Below, one piece after another: positions 26,305-34,954 of a stretch of DNA of 64,000 nucleotides (position 1 is the stretch's first letter; each line of letters starts with the position of its first letter). The notes beneath the pieces were generated by a model. That model saw only the letters and a list, made by a program, of their open reading frames with translations, did not search any database and was not told where the DNA came from. The position numbers and the translations under genes were made by a program. Source of the DNA: Methyloligella sp. GL2 (GTDB taxonomy: Bacteria; Pseudomonadota; Alphaproteobacteria; Rhizobiales; Methyloligellaceae); the NCBI RefSeq assembly GCF_013341275.1, contig NZ_CP054476.1, forward strand, positions 1,873,501 to 1,937,500, in the 5' to 3' direction.

Positions 26305-28116
26305 ATGGATCAGCGGACTGACGGGACGGGGCCGACGGACCCGCCTCAGCCAGATGTTGAACGTATGGACGCATTTGCGCAGAACCTGATGCGTCTTTGC
26401 GGGGAAGGCGCGCGGGTGATGAGCGCCGTGGCCGAACGCACCAAGAGCGAGGGGCCGTACAGCGTCGCCACCGAGATGAGCGAAGCGCTGAAGGCGCTGG
26501 GCGAGGTCGCCAAGCAATGGGTGAGCGAACCGGCCAAGCTGGCCGAGGCGCAGCGCGACCTGATGCAGTCCTACAGCGAGCTTTGGGCGCGTTCCATGCG
26601 CCGCTGGCTCGGCGAAAAGGTCGATCCGGTGATCGCGCCGGATCCGACCGACAACCGCTTCTCCGACCCGGAATGGACCGACAACCAGCTGTTCGATTTC
26701 TGGAAGCAGGCTTATCTGCTGACCGCGCGCTGGGCGGAGGGGCTGACCGAGAAGACCGAAGGTATCGACGAACAGACCCGGCATAAGGCGATGTTCCATC
26801 TGGAGCAGATGCTGAGCGCGATCTCGCCGTCGAATTTCCCGGTGACCAATCCGGTGGTGGTGCGCACCACGCTTGAGAGCAACGCCGAGAATCTGGTGCA
26901 GGGCATGCAGCACCTGGCCGAGGATCTGGCCCGCTCGCCGGATATCCTACGTATCAGCCAGACCGATTATTCGGCCTTCGAGGTCGGCCATAACCTCGCC
27001 ACCACGCCGGGCAAGGTGGTGTTCGAGAACGATATCCTGCAGCTGATCCAGTATCAGCCGACGACGGAGCAGGTCTATGAGCGGCCGCTTCTGATCGTGC
27101 CGCCCTGGATCAACAAATATTACGTCCTCGATCTGGTGCCGCAGAAATCGCTGATCAAATGGGCGGTGGACCAGGGCTTCACCGTGTTCGTGATCTCCTG
27201 GGTGAACCCGGATCAACGCCTGGCCCGAAAGACCTTCGAGGATTACATGCGCGAGGGCATCCTCGCCGCGCTGGAGGTGGTGAACCGCCAGCTCTCGCTG
27301 CATTACGTCAATCTCTTAGGCTATTGCGTCGGCGGCACGCTGCTCTCCGCCACCCTCGCTTATCTCGCCAATAAGGGCGACGACCGTATCGCCTCGGCAA
27401 CGCTCCTGACCACCCAGGTGGATTTCACCAGCGCCGGCGATCTGATGGTGTTCATCGACGAGGCGCAGCTTTCGGCGCTGAACGAGATGATGAGCGAGCA
27501 AGGCTATCTCGACGGCTCGCGCATGTCGGCAGTGTTCAACATGCTGCGGCCGCGGGATCTGATCTGGCCCTATGTGGTGAACAACTATCTGCTGGGCAAA
27601 AAACCCCTGCCCTTCGATCTCTTGTATTGGAACTCGGATTCGGCGCGGCTGCCGGCGCTGAACCACGCCTTCTATCTGCGGGAGTTCTACCAGCTCAACA
27701 AGCTGAGCCGGGGCGAGATGACGCTTGCCGGCGAGAAGCTCGATCTGAAGAAGGTGACGATCCCGATCTATCAGCTCGCCTGCCGCGACGATCATATCGC
27801 GCCTGCGGCCTCGGTGTTCCTGGGCTCGCGGCTGTTCGGTGGGCCGGTTCGCTTCGTGGTCGCCGGTTCCGGCCATATCGCGGGGGTGATCAACCCGCCA
27901 GCCAAGCACAAATATCAATATTGGACCGGACCCTCGGCCAATACGCTTGCCGAATGGCTCGGCCAGGCGACGGAGATGCCCGGCTCCTGGTGGCCGGATT
28001 GGGCGACTTGGCTTGCGGGGCTTTCCGGCGAGAAGGTGCCGGCGCGCGATCCCACGCATGGCCGCTACCGGCCGCTGGAGGATGCGCCGGGCTCCTACGT
28101 CAAGGTGCGGACTTAA
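26305..28116 (+). CDS. phaC: Class I poly(3-hydroxyalkanoate) synthase
   Basis: A 603-residue synthase that polymerises 3-hydroxyacyl-CoA into PHA granules. An N-terminal helical domain (about 1-200) is followed by an alpha/beta-hydrolase catalytic domain. The lipase-like box GYCVGGT carries the nucleophile Cys341. The aspartate is in ACRDDHIAP and the histidine in GSGHIAGVIN. The PWINKYYVLDL and SWVNPDQR segments are conserved. It is transcribed divergently from the small lipoprotein and followed after 3 nt by a small membrane-protein gene. phaA, phaB and phaR are not in the window. Confidence 0.96.
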   Translation: MDQRTDGTGPTDPPQPDVERMDAFAQNLMRLCGEGARVMSAVAERTKSEGPYSVATEMSEALKALGEVAKQWVSEPAKLAEAQRDLMQSYSELWARSMRRWLGEKVDPVIAPDPTDNRFSDPEWTDNQLFDFWKQAYLLTARWAEGLTEKTEGIDEQTRHKAMFHLEQMLSAISPSNFPVTNPVVVRTTLESNAENLVQGMQHLAEDLARSPDILRISQTDYSAFEVGHNLATTPGKVVFENDILQLIQYQPTTEQVYERPLLIVPPWINKYYVLDLVPQKSLIKWAVDQGFTVFVISWVNPDQRLARKTFEDYMREGILAALEVVNRQLSLHYVNLLGYCVGGTLLSATLAYLANKGDDRIASATLLTTQVDFTSAGDLMVFIDEAQLSALNEMMSEQGYLDGSRMSAVFNMLRPRDLIWPYVVNNYLLGKKPLPFDLLYWNSDSARLPALNHAFYLREFYQLNKLSRGEMTLAGEKLDLKKVTIPIYQLACRDDHIAPAASVFLGSRLFGGPVRFVVAGSGHIAGVINPPAKHKYQYWTGPSANTLAEWLGQATEMPGSWWPDWATWLAGLSGEKVPARDPTHGRYRPLEDAPGSYVKVRT

Positions 28117-28119
28117 GCC

Positions 28120-28353
28120 TTGGCGCAGCTTTCCCTCGACGGGCTGACCATGTTCGGCCTTGCCGCCGTCAGCGCTATGCTTCTGTTCTATGCGCTGGAA
28201 GACCGCAGCCCTTGGTATGTGCTGGCCTTCGCCGTGGCGTGCCTGTTCGCGGCGCTTTATGGCTATCTGCAAGGCGCCTGGCCGTTCGCGCTTGTTGAGA
28301 CGATCTGGGCCGGCGTTGCTTTCCGCCGCTGGTGGCTGCGCCGGGCAGCGTAA
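28120..28353 (+). CDS. Small two-TM membrane protein
   Basis: A 77-residue hydrophobic protein with segments at about 9-25 and 30-50 and a C-terminal ALVETIWAGVAFRRWW motif. Similar short proteins (often ending xxVExxWxxVAxxRW) are common in Alphaproteobacteria, with no known function. The reading frame opens with a TTG at 28120, 3 nt after the phaC stop; an ATG at 28150 would give 67 residues. Same-strand adjacency suggests co-transcription with phaC. It converges on argC, 14 bp away. Confidence 0.7.
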   Translation: MAQLSLDGLTMFGLAAVSAMLLFYALEDRSPWYVLAFAVACLFAALYGYLQGAWPFALVETIWAGVAFRRWWLRRAA

Positions 28354-28367
28354 AGCGCTGCTCGCCC

Positions 28368-29414
28368 TTACGGGAAGAGCGGCAGCTGCTCGAGCCCGGT
28401 GGTCTCGTCGAAGCCGAACATCAGATTGAAGTTCTGCAAGGCCTGGCCGGCCGAGCCCTTCACCAGATTGTCGATGGCGCCGATGACGATGGCGCGGCCC
28501 GGCACCCGGTCGGCGAAGACGCCGATCTGGCAGAAATTGGAGCCGCGCACATTCTGGGTCGCCGGCACCAGCCCTTCGGCCAGCACCTGGATAAACGGCG
28601 CATCGGCATAGGCCTCTTCGAGGACGGCGCGTAAGTGGGCCGCCTCCGTGCCGGGCTTCATGGCGACATAGGAGGTGGTGAGCTCGCCCCGGCTCATGGG
28701 CACGAGATGCGGGGTGAAGGTGATGGTGACGGGGGCGTTTGCCGCCGCGCCGATCTCCTGCTCCAGCTCCGGCAGATGCCGGTGGCTGGCGATGCCGTAG
28801 GGCGAGAGCCCCTCGCCCGCCTCGGCGAACAGCGTGTTTTGCTTCAGGCTGCGGCCGGCGCCGGTGACGCCGGATTTGGCGTCGGTGATGATGCCGTCCG
28901 CTTCGATCACCCCGGCCTTCACCAAGGGGAGCAGCGACAGCAGGATGGCGGTCGGGTAACAGCCGGGGCATGCCACGATGCGGGCGTCCTTGATGGCCGG
29001 GCCGTAATGCTCGCTCAGGCCGTAGACGGCCTGTTTCAGCAGCTCAGTGGCGCCGTGGGTGCCGCCATACCATTTGGCGTAAAGCTCCGGATCGCGCAGC
29101 CGGAAATCGGCCGACATGTCGACGACCCGGATGTTGTCGGGAAGCTTGGCGATTTCCTGATGCGCGGCGGCGTGAGGCAGGCCGCAGAACACCACGTCGA
29201 TGCCGTCCCAATCCACCTCGTCGGAAGAGACCAGATCGGGCAGCCCTAACGATGCAAGATGCGGGAAGACGGCGCCGAGCGGTTTGCCCGCATGGCTCTT
29301 GGCAATCAGCGTGGTCAGCTTGATGCCGGGATGGCGCGCGGCAAGCCGGATCAGATCGGCGCCGGTATAGCCCGATGCGCCGAGCACGGCTGCATTGACG
29401 ATGGGATCGCTCAT
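28368..29414 (-). CDS. argC: N-acetyl-gamma-glutamyl-phosphate reductase
   Basis: A 348-residue NADPH-dependent enzyme of arginine synthesis that reduces N-acetylglutamyl phosphate to the semialdehyde. Visible: the dinucleotide motif GASGYTGADLIRL at the N-terminus, VVFCGLPHAAAHQ, the catalytic Cys152 in VACPGCYPTA, and the DAKSGVTGAGR and RHLPELEQEI segments. The start was set at the ATG at 29414 (MSDPIVNAAV), with AGGAG about 9 nt upstream; the ATG at 29423 overlaps that ribosome site. It lies 144 bp after rpsI on the same strand, an association seen in many Alphaproteobacteria. Confidence 0.96.
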   Translation of the reverse strand: MSDPIVNAAVLGASGYTGADLIRLAARHPGIKLTTLIAKSHAGKPLGAVFPHLASLGLPDLVSSDEVDWDGIDVVFCGLPHAAAHQEIAKLPDNIRVVDMSADFRLRDPELYAKWYGGTHGATELLKQAVYGLSEHYGPAIKDARIVACPGCYPTAILLSLLPLVKAGVIEADGIITDAKSGVTGAGRSLKQNTLFAEAGEGLSPYGIASHRHLPELEQEIGAAANAPVTITFTPHLVPMSRGELTTSYVAMKPGTEAAHLRAVLEEAYADAPFIQVLAEGLVPATQNVRGSNFCQIGVFADRVPGRAIVIGAIDNLVKGSAGQALQNFNLMFGFDETTGLEQLPLFP

Positions 29415-29471
29415 AGGTCGCATCTCCTAGGGTGCCGCCAGCTTTCGGGCTTTGGCGCACCGGTTATGCAC

Positions 29472-29544
29472 GGATACCGGCCCGAAGGCCGGTATCCAGC
29501 ACAATGACCTATGAGTCTCAACTGGATTCCGGCCTTCGCCGGAA
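29472..29544. repeat. Inverted pair of REP-like palindromes
   Basis: Element A (29472-29497) has perfect 11-bp arms GGATACCGGCC and GGCCGGTATCC around CGAA. Element B (29527-29544) has TTCCGGC and GCCGGAA around CTTC. Read outward, both begin with CTGGATWCCGGCCTTCG, so they are related units in opposite orientation about 20 bp apart, as in a BIME. They lie between rpsI and argC and may end the ribosomal-protein transcript. Confidence 0.75.
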
Positions 29545-29558
29545 CACGTCGCCGACGA

Positions 29559-30044
29559 TTAGCGCTTGGAGAACTGGAAGCTACGGCGGGCCTTGGCGCG
29601 GCCGTATTTCTTACGCTCCACGGTACGCGCATCGCGCGTCAGGAAGCCTTCCTTCTTCAGCACGCTGCGCAGCTCCGGCTCGTAGCGGGTCAGCGCCAGC
29701 GAGATGCCGTGACGGACGGCGCCCGCCTGGCCCGACAGGCCGCCACCGGAAACGGTGCAGACGATGTCGAACTGGCCCTCGCGGTTGGAGGTGACCAGCG
29801 GCTGCTTCAGGATCATCTGCAGCACGGGGCGCGCGAAATACTTATCGTGCTCCTTGCCGTTGATCTGGATGCGGCCGGGCCCCGGCTTCACCCAAACGCG
29901 GGCGACGGCGTCCTTCCGCTTGCCCGTGGCATAGGCGCGGCCTTGCGCGTCGAGCTTCTGGACGTAGGTCGGCGCCTCGGGGGCGGCGTTCTCGGTCTGG
30001 AGCGCGCCGAGATCCTCCAAAGTCTTCACCTCAGGATCGGCCAT
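29559..30044 (-). CDS. rpsI: 30S ribosomal protein S9
   Basis: A 161-residue S9 protein with an N-terminal extension of about 30 residues relative to the roughly 130-residue E. coli protein ([19 protein letters not shown]). The core is unmistakable: [41 protein letters not shown]-like, and the terminal [17 protein letters not shown] whose tail reaches the P-site tRNA. Its ATG overlaps the rplM stop by one base (TAATG), giving translational coupling. Confidence 0.98.
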   Translation of the reverse strand: MADPEVKTLEDLGALQTENAAPEAPTYVQKLDAQGRAYATGKRKDAVARVWVKPGPGRIQINGKEHDKYFARPVLQMILKQPLVTSNREGQFDIVCTVSGGGLSGQAGAVRHGISLALTRYEPELRSVLKKEGFLTRDARTVERKKYGRAKARRSFQFSKR

Positions 30045-30508
30045 TATTCGCTCCTCGCATTCTTGGTGTTCAGGCTCGCAACATCCAGCGTCTGCGGCTG
30101 CTGCGCCTCATGCGGATGCTCGGTCCCGGCATAGACACGCAGGTTCTTCAGCTGCTTGCGGCCGAGCGGGCCCTTGGGAAGCATGCGCTCGACGGCCTTG
30201 TGCAGCACGCGGTCGGGATGCTTGCCTTCGAAGATCTTCTGGGCAGTACGGCTTTTGATGCCGCCCGGATAACCGGTGTGCCAGAAATATTCTTTGTCCC
30301 AATACTTATTGCCGGTGAACACGGCCTTGTCGGCGTTGATCACCACGATATTGTCGCCGCAATCCATATGCGGCGTATAGGTCGGCTTGTGCTTGCCACG
30401 CAGACGCGTCGCGATCAGCGCTGCAAGACGGCCGACGACAAGCCCCTCGGCGTCGATCAACACCCAGGACTTCTCGATTTCGCTCGCTTTGGCGGAATAG
30501 GTTTTCAT
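30044..30508 (-). CDS. rplM: 50S ribosomal protein L13
   Basis: A 154-residue L13 protein of normal length. Visible: [35 protein letters not shown], the [18 protein letters not shown] segment and [13 protein letters not shown]. It forms the usual rplM-rpsI pair. It is divergent from the crotonase gene, with a 207-bp region between that should hold both promoters. Confidence 0.98.
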   Translation of the reverse strand: MKTYSAKASEIEKSWVLIDAEGLVVGRLAALIATRLRGKHKPTYTPHMDCGDNIVVINADKAVFTGNKYWDKEYFWHTGYPGGIKSRTAQKIFEGKHPDRVLHKAVERMLPKGPLGRKQLKNLRVYAGTEHPHEAQQPQTLDVASLNTKNARSE

Positions 30509-30715
30509 GTTCCTCGCCTCTTTAAGATCGGCGCTTCTAACCGGAACAGCGCGCGAGCGTCAAGCATCGCGTGTTAAAAAAGTGCATTTGTTTTAGTGCA
30601 TTAGCTGAGCGGTAAAATAATACCACATCGCGCGGGTTGCGACTGAGACGGGATGCGCCCTTGTGTCATAAAGAGGAATGTCCCCTAATCAAAGGCTTAG
30701 CGGCAGGGGTGGGAA

Positions 30716-31555
30716 ATGGGCGAGCTTCAGACCAGGGATAAACAGGAGCAGCCGGCGGAAGAACCGCTGGTGCTGGAGGAGATTCGCGAGCGTGTCGCGA
30801 TCCTCACGCTGAACCGGCCGAAAAAGCGCAATGCGCTGTCGGAAGCTATGATTGGGGCGCTGCAGAAGGCCGTCAGGCGCGCCGGGCAGCAGAGCGATGT
30901 GCGGGTGATCGTGCTCACCGGGGCCGGGCCGGTGTTCTCCTCAGGGCACGATCTGAAAGAGCTGACGGCGTATCGCAGCGAGGCGGATAAAGGCCGGGCA
31001 GCCTATCAGCGGATCATGACCGCCTGCTCGCGGCTGATGCTGACCATCGTGCATTCGCCGAAGCCGGTGATCGCGGCGGTGAACGGCATCGCCACCGCGG
31101 CGGGCTGCCAGCTGGTGGCAAGCTGCGATCTTGCCGTGGCGAGCTCCGAAGCCGCCTTTGCCACGCCTGGGGTCAATATCGGCCTGTTCTGCTCAACGCC
31201 CATGGTGGCGCTGTCCCGTAACGTGCCGCGCAAGAAGGCGATGGAGATGCTGCTGACCGGCGAGATGACGAGCGCGGAGGATGCGCTGGCCATGGGGCTG
31301 GTGAACAGGCTCGCCGCGCCGGACGCCTTGCTCGAGGAGACGCTTGGCTTCGCCGCGCTGGTCGCCACCAAGCCGCAAGCCACGCTGAAGATCGGCAAGG
31401 AGGCGTTCTACCGGCAGATCGACATGCCGCTGGAGGAGGCGTACGGCTATGCCTCCTGCGTCATGGTCGACAACATGCTGCATGCCGAGGCAAAGGAAGG
31501 CATTGGCGCCTTTCTCGATAAGCGCAAGCCGGTCTGGCCCAAGAACGACGAGTAG
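30716..31555 (+). CDS. Crotonase-superfamily protein, ECHDC3-like
   Basis: A 279-residue crotonase-fold protein. It matches the ECHDC3 group more than classical hydratase: NGIATAAGCQLVASCDLA and FATPGVNIGLFCSTP. In classical enoyl-CoA hydratase the two catalytic glutamates lie in GGGCEL and QPEI-type positions. Here they are Gln (GCQL) and Val (PGV), so the hydratase reaction is doubtful. The oxyanion-hole region SSGHDLKEL is kept. The start at 30716 has AGGGGTGGG upstream. It is followed after 13 nt by the CoA-binding protein gene, suggesting a two-gene operon. Confidence 0.88.
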   Translation: MGELQTRDKQEQPAEEPLVLEEIRERVAILTLNRPKKRNALSEAMIGALQKAVRRAGQQSDVRVIVLTGAGPVFSSGHDLKELTAYRSEADKGRAAYQRIMTACSRLMLTIVHSPKPVIAAVNGIATAAGCQLVASCDLAVASSEAAFATPGVNIGLFCSTPMVALSRNVPRKKAMEMLLTGEMTSAEDALAMGLVNRLAAPDALLEETLGFAALVATKPQATLKIGKEAFYRQIDMPLEEAYGYASCVMVDNMLHAEAKEGIGAFLDKRKPVWPKNDE

Positions 31556-31568
31556 CGATACGTAGCGA

Positions 31569-32102
31569 ATGAGCCAGGCAGAGGGCTATCACGAGCATTA
31601 TAGCGATGCGGAGATCCGCGCCGTGCTGAATGGGGTGCGCAGCATCGCCATTGTCGGGGCGAGCCCGAATCCGTCGCGCCCGAGCTATTTCGTGACCAAA
31701 TATCTCAAGGCCAAGGGCTATGAGGTGCTCCCGGTCAATCCGGGCCATGCGGGCAAGGAAATTGCCGGGGCGAAGGTCTACGGTTCCCTTGCCGAGATCG
31801 GCCGCCCGGTCGACATGGTCGATATCTTCCGCAATTCGGATGCTGCTTTCGGCATCACAGAAGAGGCCATCGCCATCGGTGCCAAGGTGGTGTGGATGCA
31901 GCTCGGCGTGCGCAATGACGCGGCGGCCCGGCTTGCCGAAGAAGCCGGGCTCACGGTGATCATGAACCGCTGCCCGAAGATCGAATATGGGCGCCTGTCC
32001 GGAGAGATCGGCTGGACCGGCGTCAACTCCAAGGTGCTCTCCTCCAAGCGGCCTTCGATGCGGGGCGGCACGATACAGCAGCGCATGCTGAAAGAGGACT
32101 GA
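31569..32102 (+). CDS. CoA-binding domain protein
   Basis: A 177-residue protein made of one CoA-binding Rossmann-like domain (succinyl-CoA ligase alpha N-terminal type). Visible: SIAIVGASPNPSRPSYFVTKYL (glycine-rich loop), YEVLPVNPGHAGKEIAG, VDMVDIFRNSDAAF and KVVWMQLGVRNDAAA. A CoA-related role is inferred; no catalytic residues can be named. The neighbouring crotonase gene also points to acyl-CoA chemistry. The last 35 residues (SSKRPSMRGGTIQQRML) are basic. Confidence 0.9.
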   Translation: MSQAEGYHEHYSDAEIRAVLNGVRSIAIVGASPNPSRPSYFVTKYLKAKGYEVLPVNPGHAGKEIAGAKVYGSLAEIGRPVDMVDIFRNSDAAFGITEEAIAIGAKVVWMQLGVRNDAAARLAEEAGLTVIMNRCPKIEYGRLSGEIGWTGVNSKVLSSKRPSMRGGTIQQRMLKED

Positions 32103-32209
32103 CGTCCCTCCCGGCTTGCTAAGATTCGCACTGCCTCCGGGCATGTCCGCCATTCTTCCCGCCCGTCTGCACTGGTAAAGTCGCGTGCGATTTATAGGGA
32201 GGAAATGCC

Positions 32210-33499
32210 ATGAGCGATGAAAAAGCGCCCGGGTTCGACACGTTGGCGATCCATGCCGGCGCCCGGCCGGATCCGGCGACGGGGGCGCGGGTGACGCCGA
32301 TCTATCAGACCACGTCCTATGTCTTCGACGATACGGAGCATGCCGCCTCGCTGTTCAATCTGGAGACCTTCGGCAACATCTACAGCCGGATGATGAACCC
32401 CACCAACGCGGTGCTCGAAGAGCGGGTCGCGGCGCTGGAAGGCGGCACGGCGGCGCTTGCCACCGCCTCGGGCCATGGCGCGCAAACCCTCATCTTCCAT
32501 ACGCTGTTGGAGCCGGGCGACGAGTTCATCGCCGGCCGCCAACTCTATGGCGGTTCTGTCAACCAATTCGCCTACTCCTTCGCCAAATGCGGCTGGAGCG
32601 TGAAATGGGCCGATGTCACCGATCCGGAGACTTTCCGCGCGGCGCTCAGCGACAAGACCAAGGCGATCTTCATCGAGTCCATCGCCAATCCGGGCGGGGT
32701 TGTGTCCGATATCGAGGCGATTGCCGAAATCGCGCATGAGGCGGGCGTGCCGCTGATCGTCGATAACACCCTGGCGACGCCCTATCTGATCAAGCCGAAG
32801 GAGTATGGCGCGGACATCATCGTGCACTCGCTGACCAAGTTCCTCGGCGGGCACGGCAACTCGATCGGCGGGGCGTTGGTCGATTGCGGCACGTTCGATT
32901 GGCAGGGCAGCGGCGGCCGCTATCCGACGATGACCGAGGCTTGCGAGAGCTATCACGGTATCAAGATGGCCGAGACGTTCGGCGATTTCGCCTTCGCTAT
33001 CGCCGCGCGGGTGCTGGCCTTGCGCGATCTCGGCCCTGCCCTCGCCCCGTTCAACGCTTTCCTGATCCTGACCGGCATCGAGACCTTGCCGCTCCGCATG
33101 CAGCGCCATTGCGACAATGCTCTATCCGTGGCCAAGCATCTGGCGGCGCACGACAAGGTCGCTTGGGTGAATTATGCGGGCCTGCCGGGCAGCGCCTCAC
33201 ATGCCCTTGCCGAGCGGTATTGCCCGAAAGGCGCCGGCGCGGTGTTCACCTTCGGGGTGAAGGGCGGCTATGAGGCTGGGGTGAAGCTGGTGGAAGGGCT
33301 GGAGCTGTTCAGCCATCTGGCCAATATCGGCGATACCCGGAGCCTGGTGATCCATCCCGCCTCGACCACGCACCGGCAGCTCTCAGACGAGGCGCGCGAG
33401 GTGGCGGGTGCCGGGCCGGATGTGGTGCGGCTTTCCGTTGGTCTGGAGGATAAGGCCGATCTGATGGCCGATCTGGATCAGGCTCTGGCGAGAGTCTGA
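32210..33499 (+). CDS. metY: O-acetylhomoserine sulfhydrylase / aminocarboxypropyltransferase
   Basis: A 429-residue PLP enzyme that makes homocysteine from O-acetylhomoserine and sulfide. Visible: FDTLAIHAGARPDPATGARV, YQTTSYVFDDTEHAASLFN (the longer N-terminal insertion typical of MetY), YSRMMNPTNAVLEERVA, VDNTLATPYL and the PLP lysine in HSLTKFLGGHG (Lys210). GGGAGGAAAT precedes the ATG. The 3' end overlaps that of the convergent ctaA by 22 bp. I looked for a SAM-II-type riboswitch in the 107-bp leader and did not see one. Confidence 0.95.
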   Translation: MSDEKAPGFDTLAIHAGARPDPATGARVTPIYQTTSYVFDDTEHAASLFNLETFGNIYSRMMNPTNAVLEERVAALEGGTAALATASGHGAQTLIFHTLLEPGDEFIAGRQLYGGSVNQFAYSFAKCGWSVKWADVTDPETFRAALSDKTKAIFIESIANPGGVVSDIEAIAEIAHEAGVPLIVDNTLATPYLIKPKEYGADIIVHSLTKFLGGHGNSIGGALVDCGTFDWQGSGGRYPTMTEACESYHGIKMAETFGDFAFAIAARVLALRDLGPALAPFNAFLILTGIETLPLRMQRHCDNALSVAKHLAAHDKVAWVNYAGLPGSASHALAERYCPKGAGAVFTFGVKGGYEAGVKLVEGLELFSHLANIGDTRSLVIHPASTTHRQLSDEAREVAGAGPDVVRLSVGLEDKADLMADLDQALARV

Positions 33500-34584
33500 G
33501 CCCGCTCTTCCGGCACGCCGTTGGTGGCGAGCCAGAAATGGAACACGGCGGCGCCGAACAGCACCACGGCGCCGGCCTGATGCGCCAGCCCCAGCGTGAT
33601 GGGTACGGCGAGCAGCAAGGTCCAGACACCGAGCGTGGCCTGCAGCATGGCGATGACCGCGACGGTGAGGCCCGATCCGATCAGGAGCTGGGGTTTCTTC
33701 GTCGCGGCGAGCCAGACGGCCTGGGCGATGGTGGCGGCGAAGACCAGATAGGCGACCATGCGGTGGTCGAACTGCACGGTGAGCGGGTTGTCGAAGAAAT
33801 TGCGGATCCAGGGGGTCGCTTCCCAAAGCCCGTCCGGGATAAAGGCGCCGGCGATCAGCGGCCAGGTGTTGTAGCCGAAACCGGCATCGAGCCCGGCCAC
33901 CAGGGCGCCGAGCAGCAGCTGCAAATAGATCAGCCCGAGGATAAGACCGGCGACCCAGGGGACAGCGCGGGAGGTAACGGGCTCGCGCTTTGCCGGGCCG
34001 AGGCCGAAGATCAGCCAGAGCGTGTAGCCGAAGATCAAAATGGCGAAGCCGAAATGGGCAGTGAGCCGATATTGGCTGACATCGACCCTGTCGATCAGCC
34101 CGCTTTTCACCATGTACCAGCCGACGGCGCCCTGCAGCCCGCCGAGCACAAAAAGACCGATCAGCTTGGGCCAGAGCTTCTTCGGGATATAGCCCGCAGC
34201 CCAAAACGCCAGGAACGGCAGGAAGAAGACGAAGCCGATCATGCGGCCCAAGAAGCGATGTCCCCATTCCCACCAGAAGATGCCCTTGAACCCGGCGAGG
34301 TCCATATTCGGGTTCACGCGGGAATATTCGGGAATCTGCTTATAGGCCTCGAAGGCGGCGTTCCAATCGGCATCGGAGAGCGGCGGCACGATACCGACGA
34401 TGGGCTTCCACTCGGTGATGGAAAGGCCGGAATCGGTCAGCCGGGTCGCACCGCCGACCAGAATCATCGCCACGATCAGGAGCGCGACGGCCCAGAGCCA
34501 GATCCGCAAAGCGCGGATATGGTGGGGTTTGCCTGCGGTCTCGACCGCGGGCGCCTCTAGGCTATGGGCGGCGGCTGTAGCCAT
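33478..34584 (-). CDS. ctaA: Heme A synthase (COX15/CtaA type 2)
   Basis: A 368-residue inner-membrane monooxygenase-like enzyme that oxidises heme O to heme A for cytochrome oxidase. About eight TM segments can be seen. The conserved histidines occur in WEWGHRFLGRMIG, LTAHFGFAIL, QFDHRMVAYL and GLAHQAGAVV, the expected heme ligands. The TRLTDSGLSITEWKP motif of the COX15 group is present. The start was set at the ATG at 34584 (MATAAAHSLE); the open frame continues to a TTG at 34620. It converges with, and overlaps, metY. Confidence 0.95.
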   Translation of the reverse strand: MATAAAHSLEAPAVETAGKPHHIRALRIWLWAVALLIVAMILVGGATRLTDSGLSITEWKPIVGIVPPLSDADWNAAFEAYKQIPEYSRVNPNMDLAGFKGIFWWEWGHRFLGRMIGFVFFLPFLAFWAAGYIPKKLWPKLIGLFVLGGLQGAVGWYMVKSGLIDRVDVSQYRLTAHFGFAILIFGYTLWLIFGLGPAKREPVTSRAVPWVAGLILGLIYLQLLLGALVAGLDAGFGYNTWPLIAGAFIPDGLWEATPWIRNFFDNPLTVQFDHRMVAYLVFAATIAQAVWLAATKKPQLLIGSGLTVAVIAMLQATLGVWTLLLAVPITLGLAHQAGAVVLFGAAVFHFWLATNGVPEERAQTLARA

Positions 34585-34711
34585 GGCAGATGTGTTAGCG
34601 AGCCACGGTGCGAAACTCAATGAGAAGCTGCCGCGATAGTGCCGCAGGGCGGGAGGCCCCTAGTGCCGGTCCCTGCTTCCCGCATTTGGCCCCTTCGGCT
34701 ACGATGCGGCC

Positions 34712-34933
34712 ATGGGCATACGGGTGCGCAAGCTGATCGGTACGGTAGCCATTTTGGCCTTCGTGCTCACCTATGTGCTGATCGTTGCGGCGATCGGCTC
34801 CGGCCATATTGCCGAGGCCGGGCTATGGGCGCGTTTCTTCTTTTTCCTGATCGCCGGGCTGATCTGGGTGATTCCTGCGGCGCTGATCATCCGCTGGATG
34901 CAGAAACCCGATCCCCTGCCCGGGTCTAAGTAA
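34712..34933 (+). CDS. DUF2842 membrane protein
   Basis: A 73-residue protein with two TM segments (about 8-29 and 40-60), of the alphaproteobacterial DUF2842 family. The family pattern is visible: RVRKLIGTVAILAFVLTYVL near the N-terminus and WVIPAALIIRWMQKPD at the end. Function unknown. It stands alone between ctaA (divergent) and the polysaccharide deacetylase gene (convergent, 21 bp away). Confidence 0.87.
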   Translation: MGIRVRKLIGTVAILAFVLTYVLIVAAIGSGHIAEAGLWARFFFFLIAGLIWVIPAALIIRWMQKPDPLPGSK

Positions 34934-34954
34934 CCACAAGTCATACTTGGCCGT

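Noticed and set aside
27316-28971. A 551-codon open frame antisense to phaC and in a false frame of argC
   Set aside because: It crosses two real genes and an intergenic gap and has low-complexity composition.
32103-32209. Possible SAM-II riboswitch before metY
   Set aside because: The short leader lacks the conserved pseudoknot segments; only isolated similarity such as GGTAAAG.
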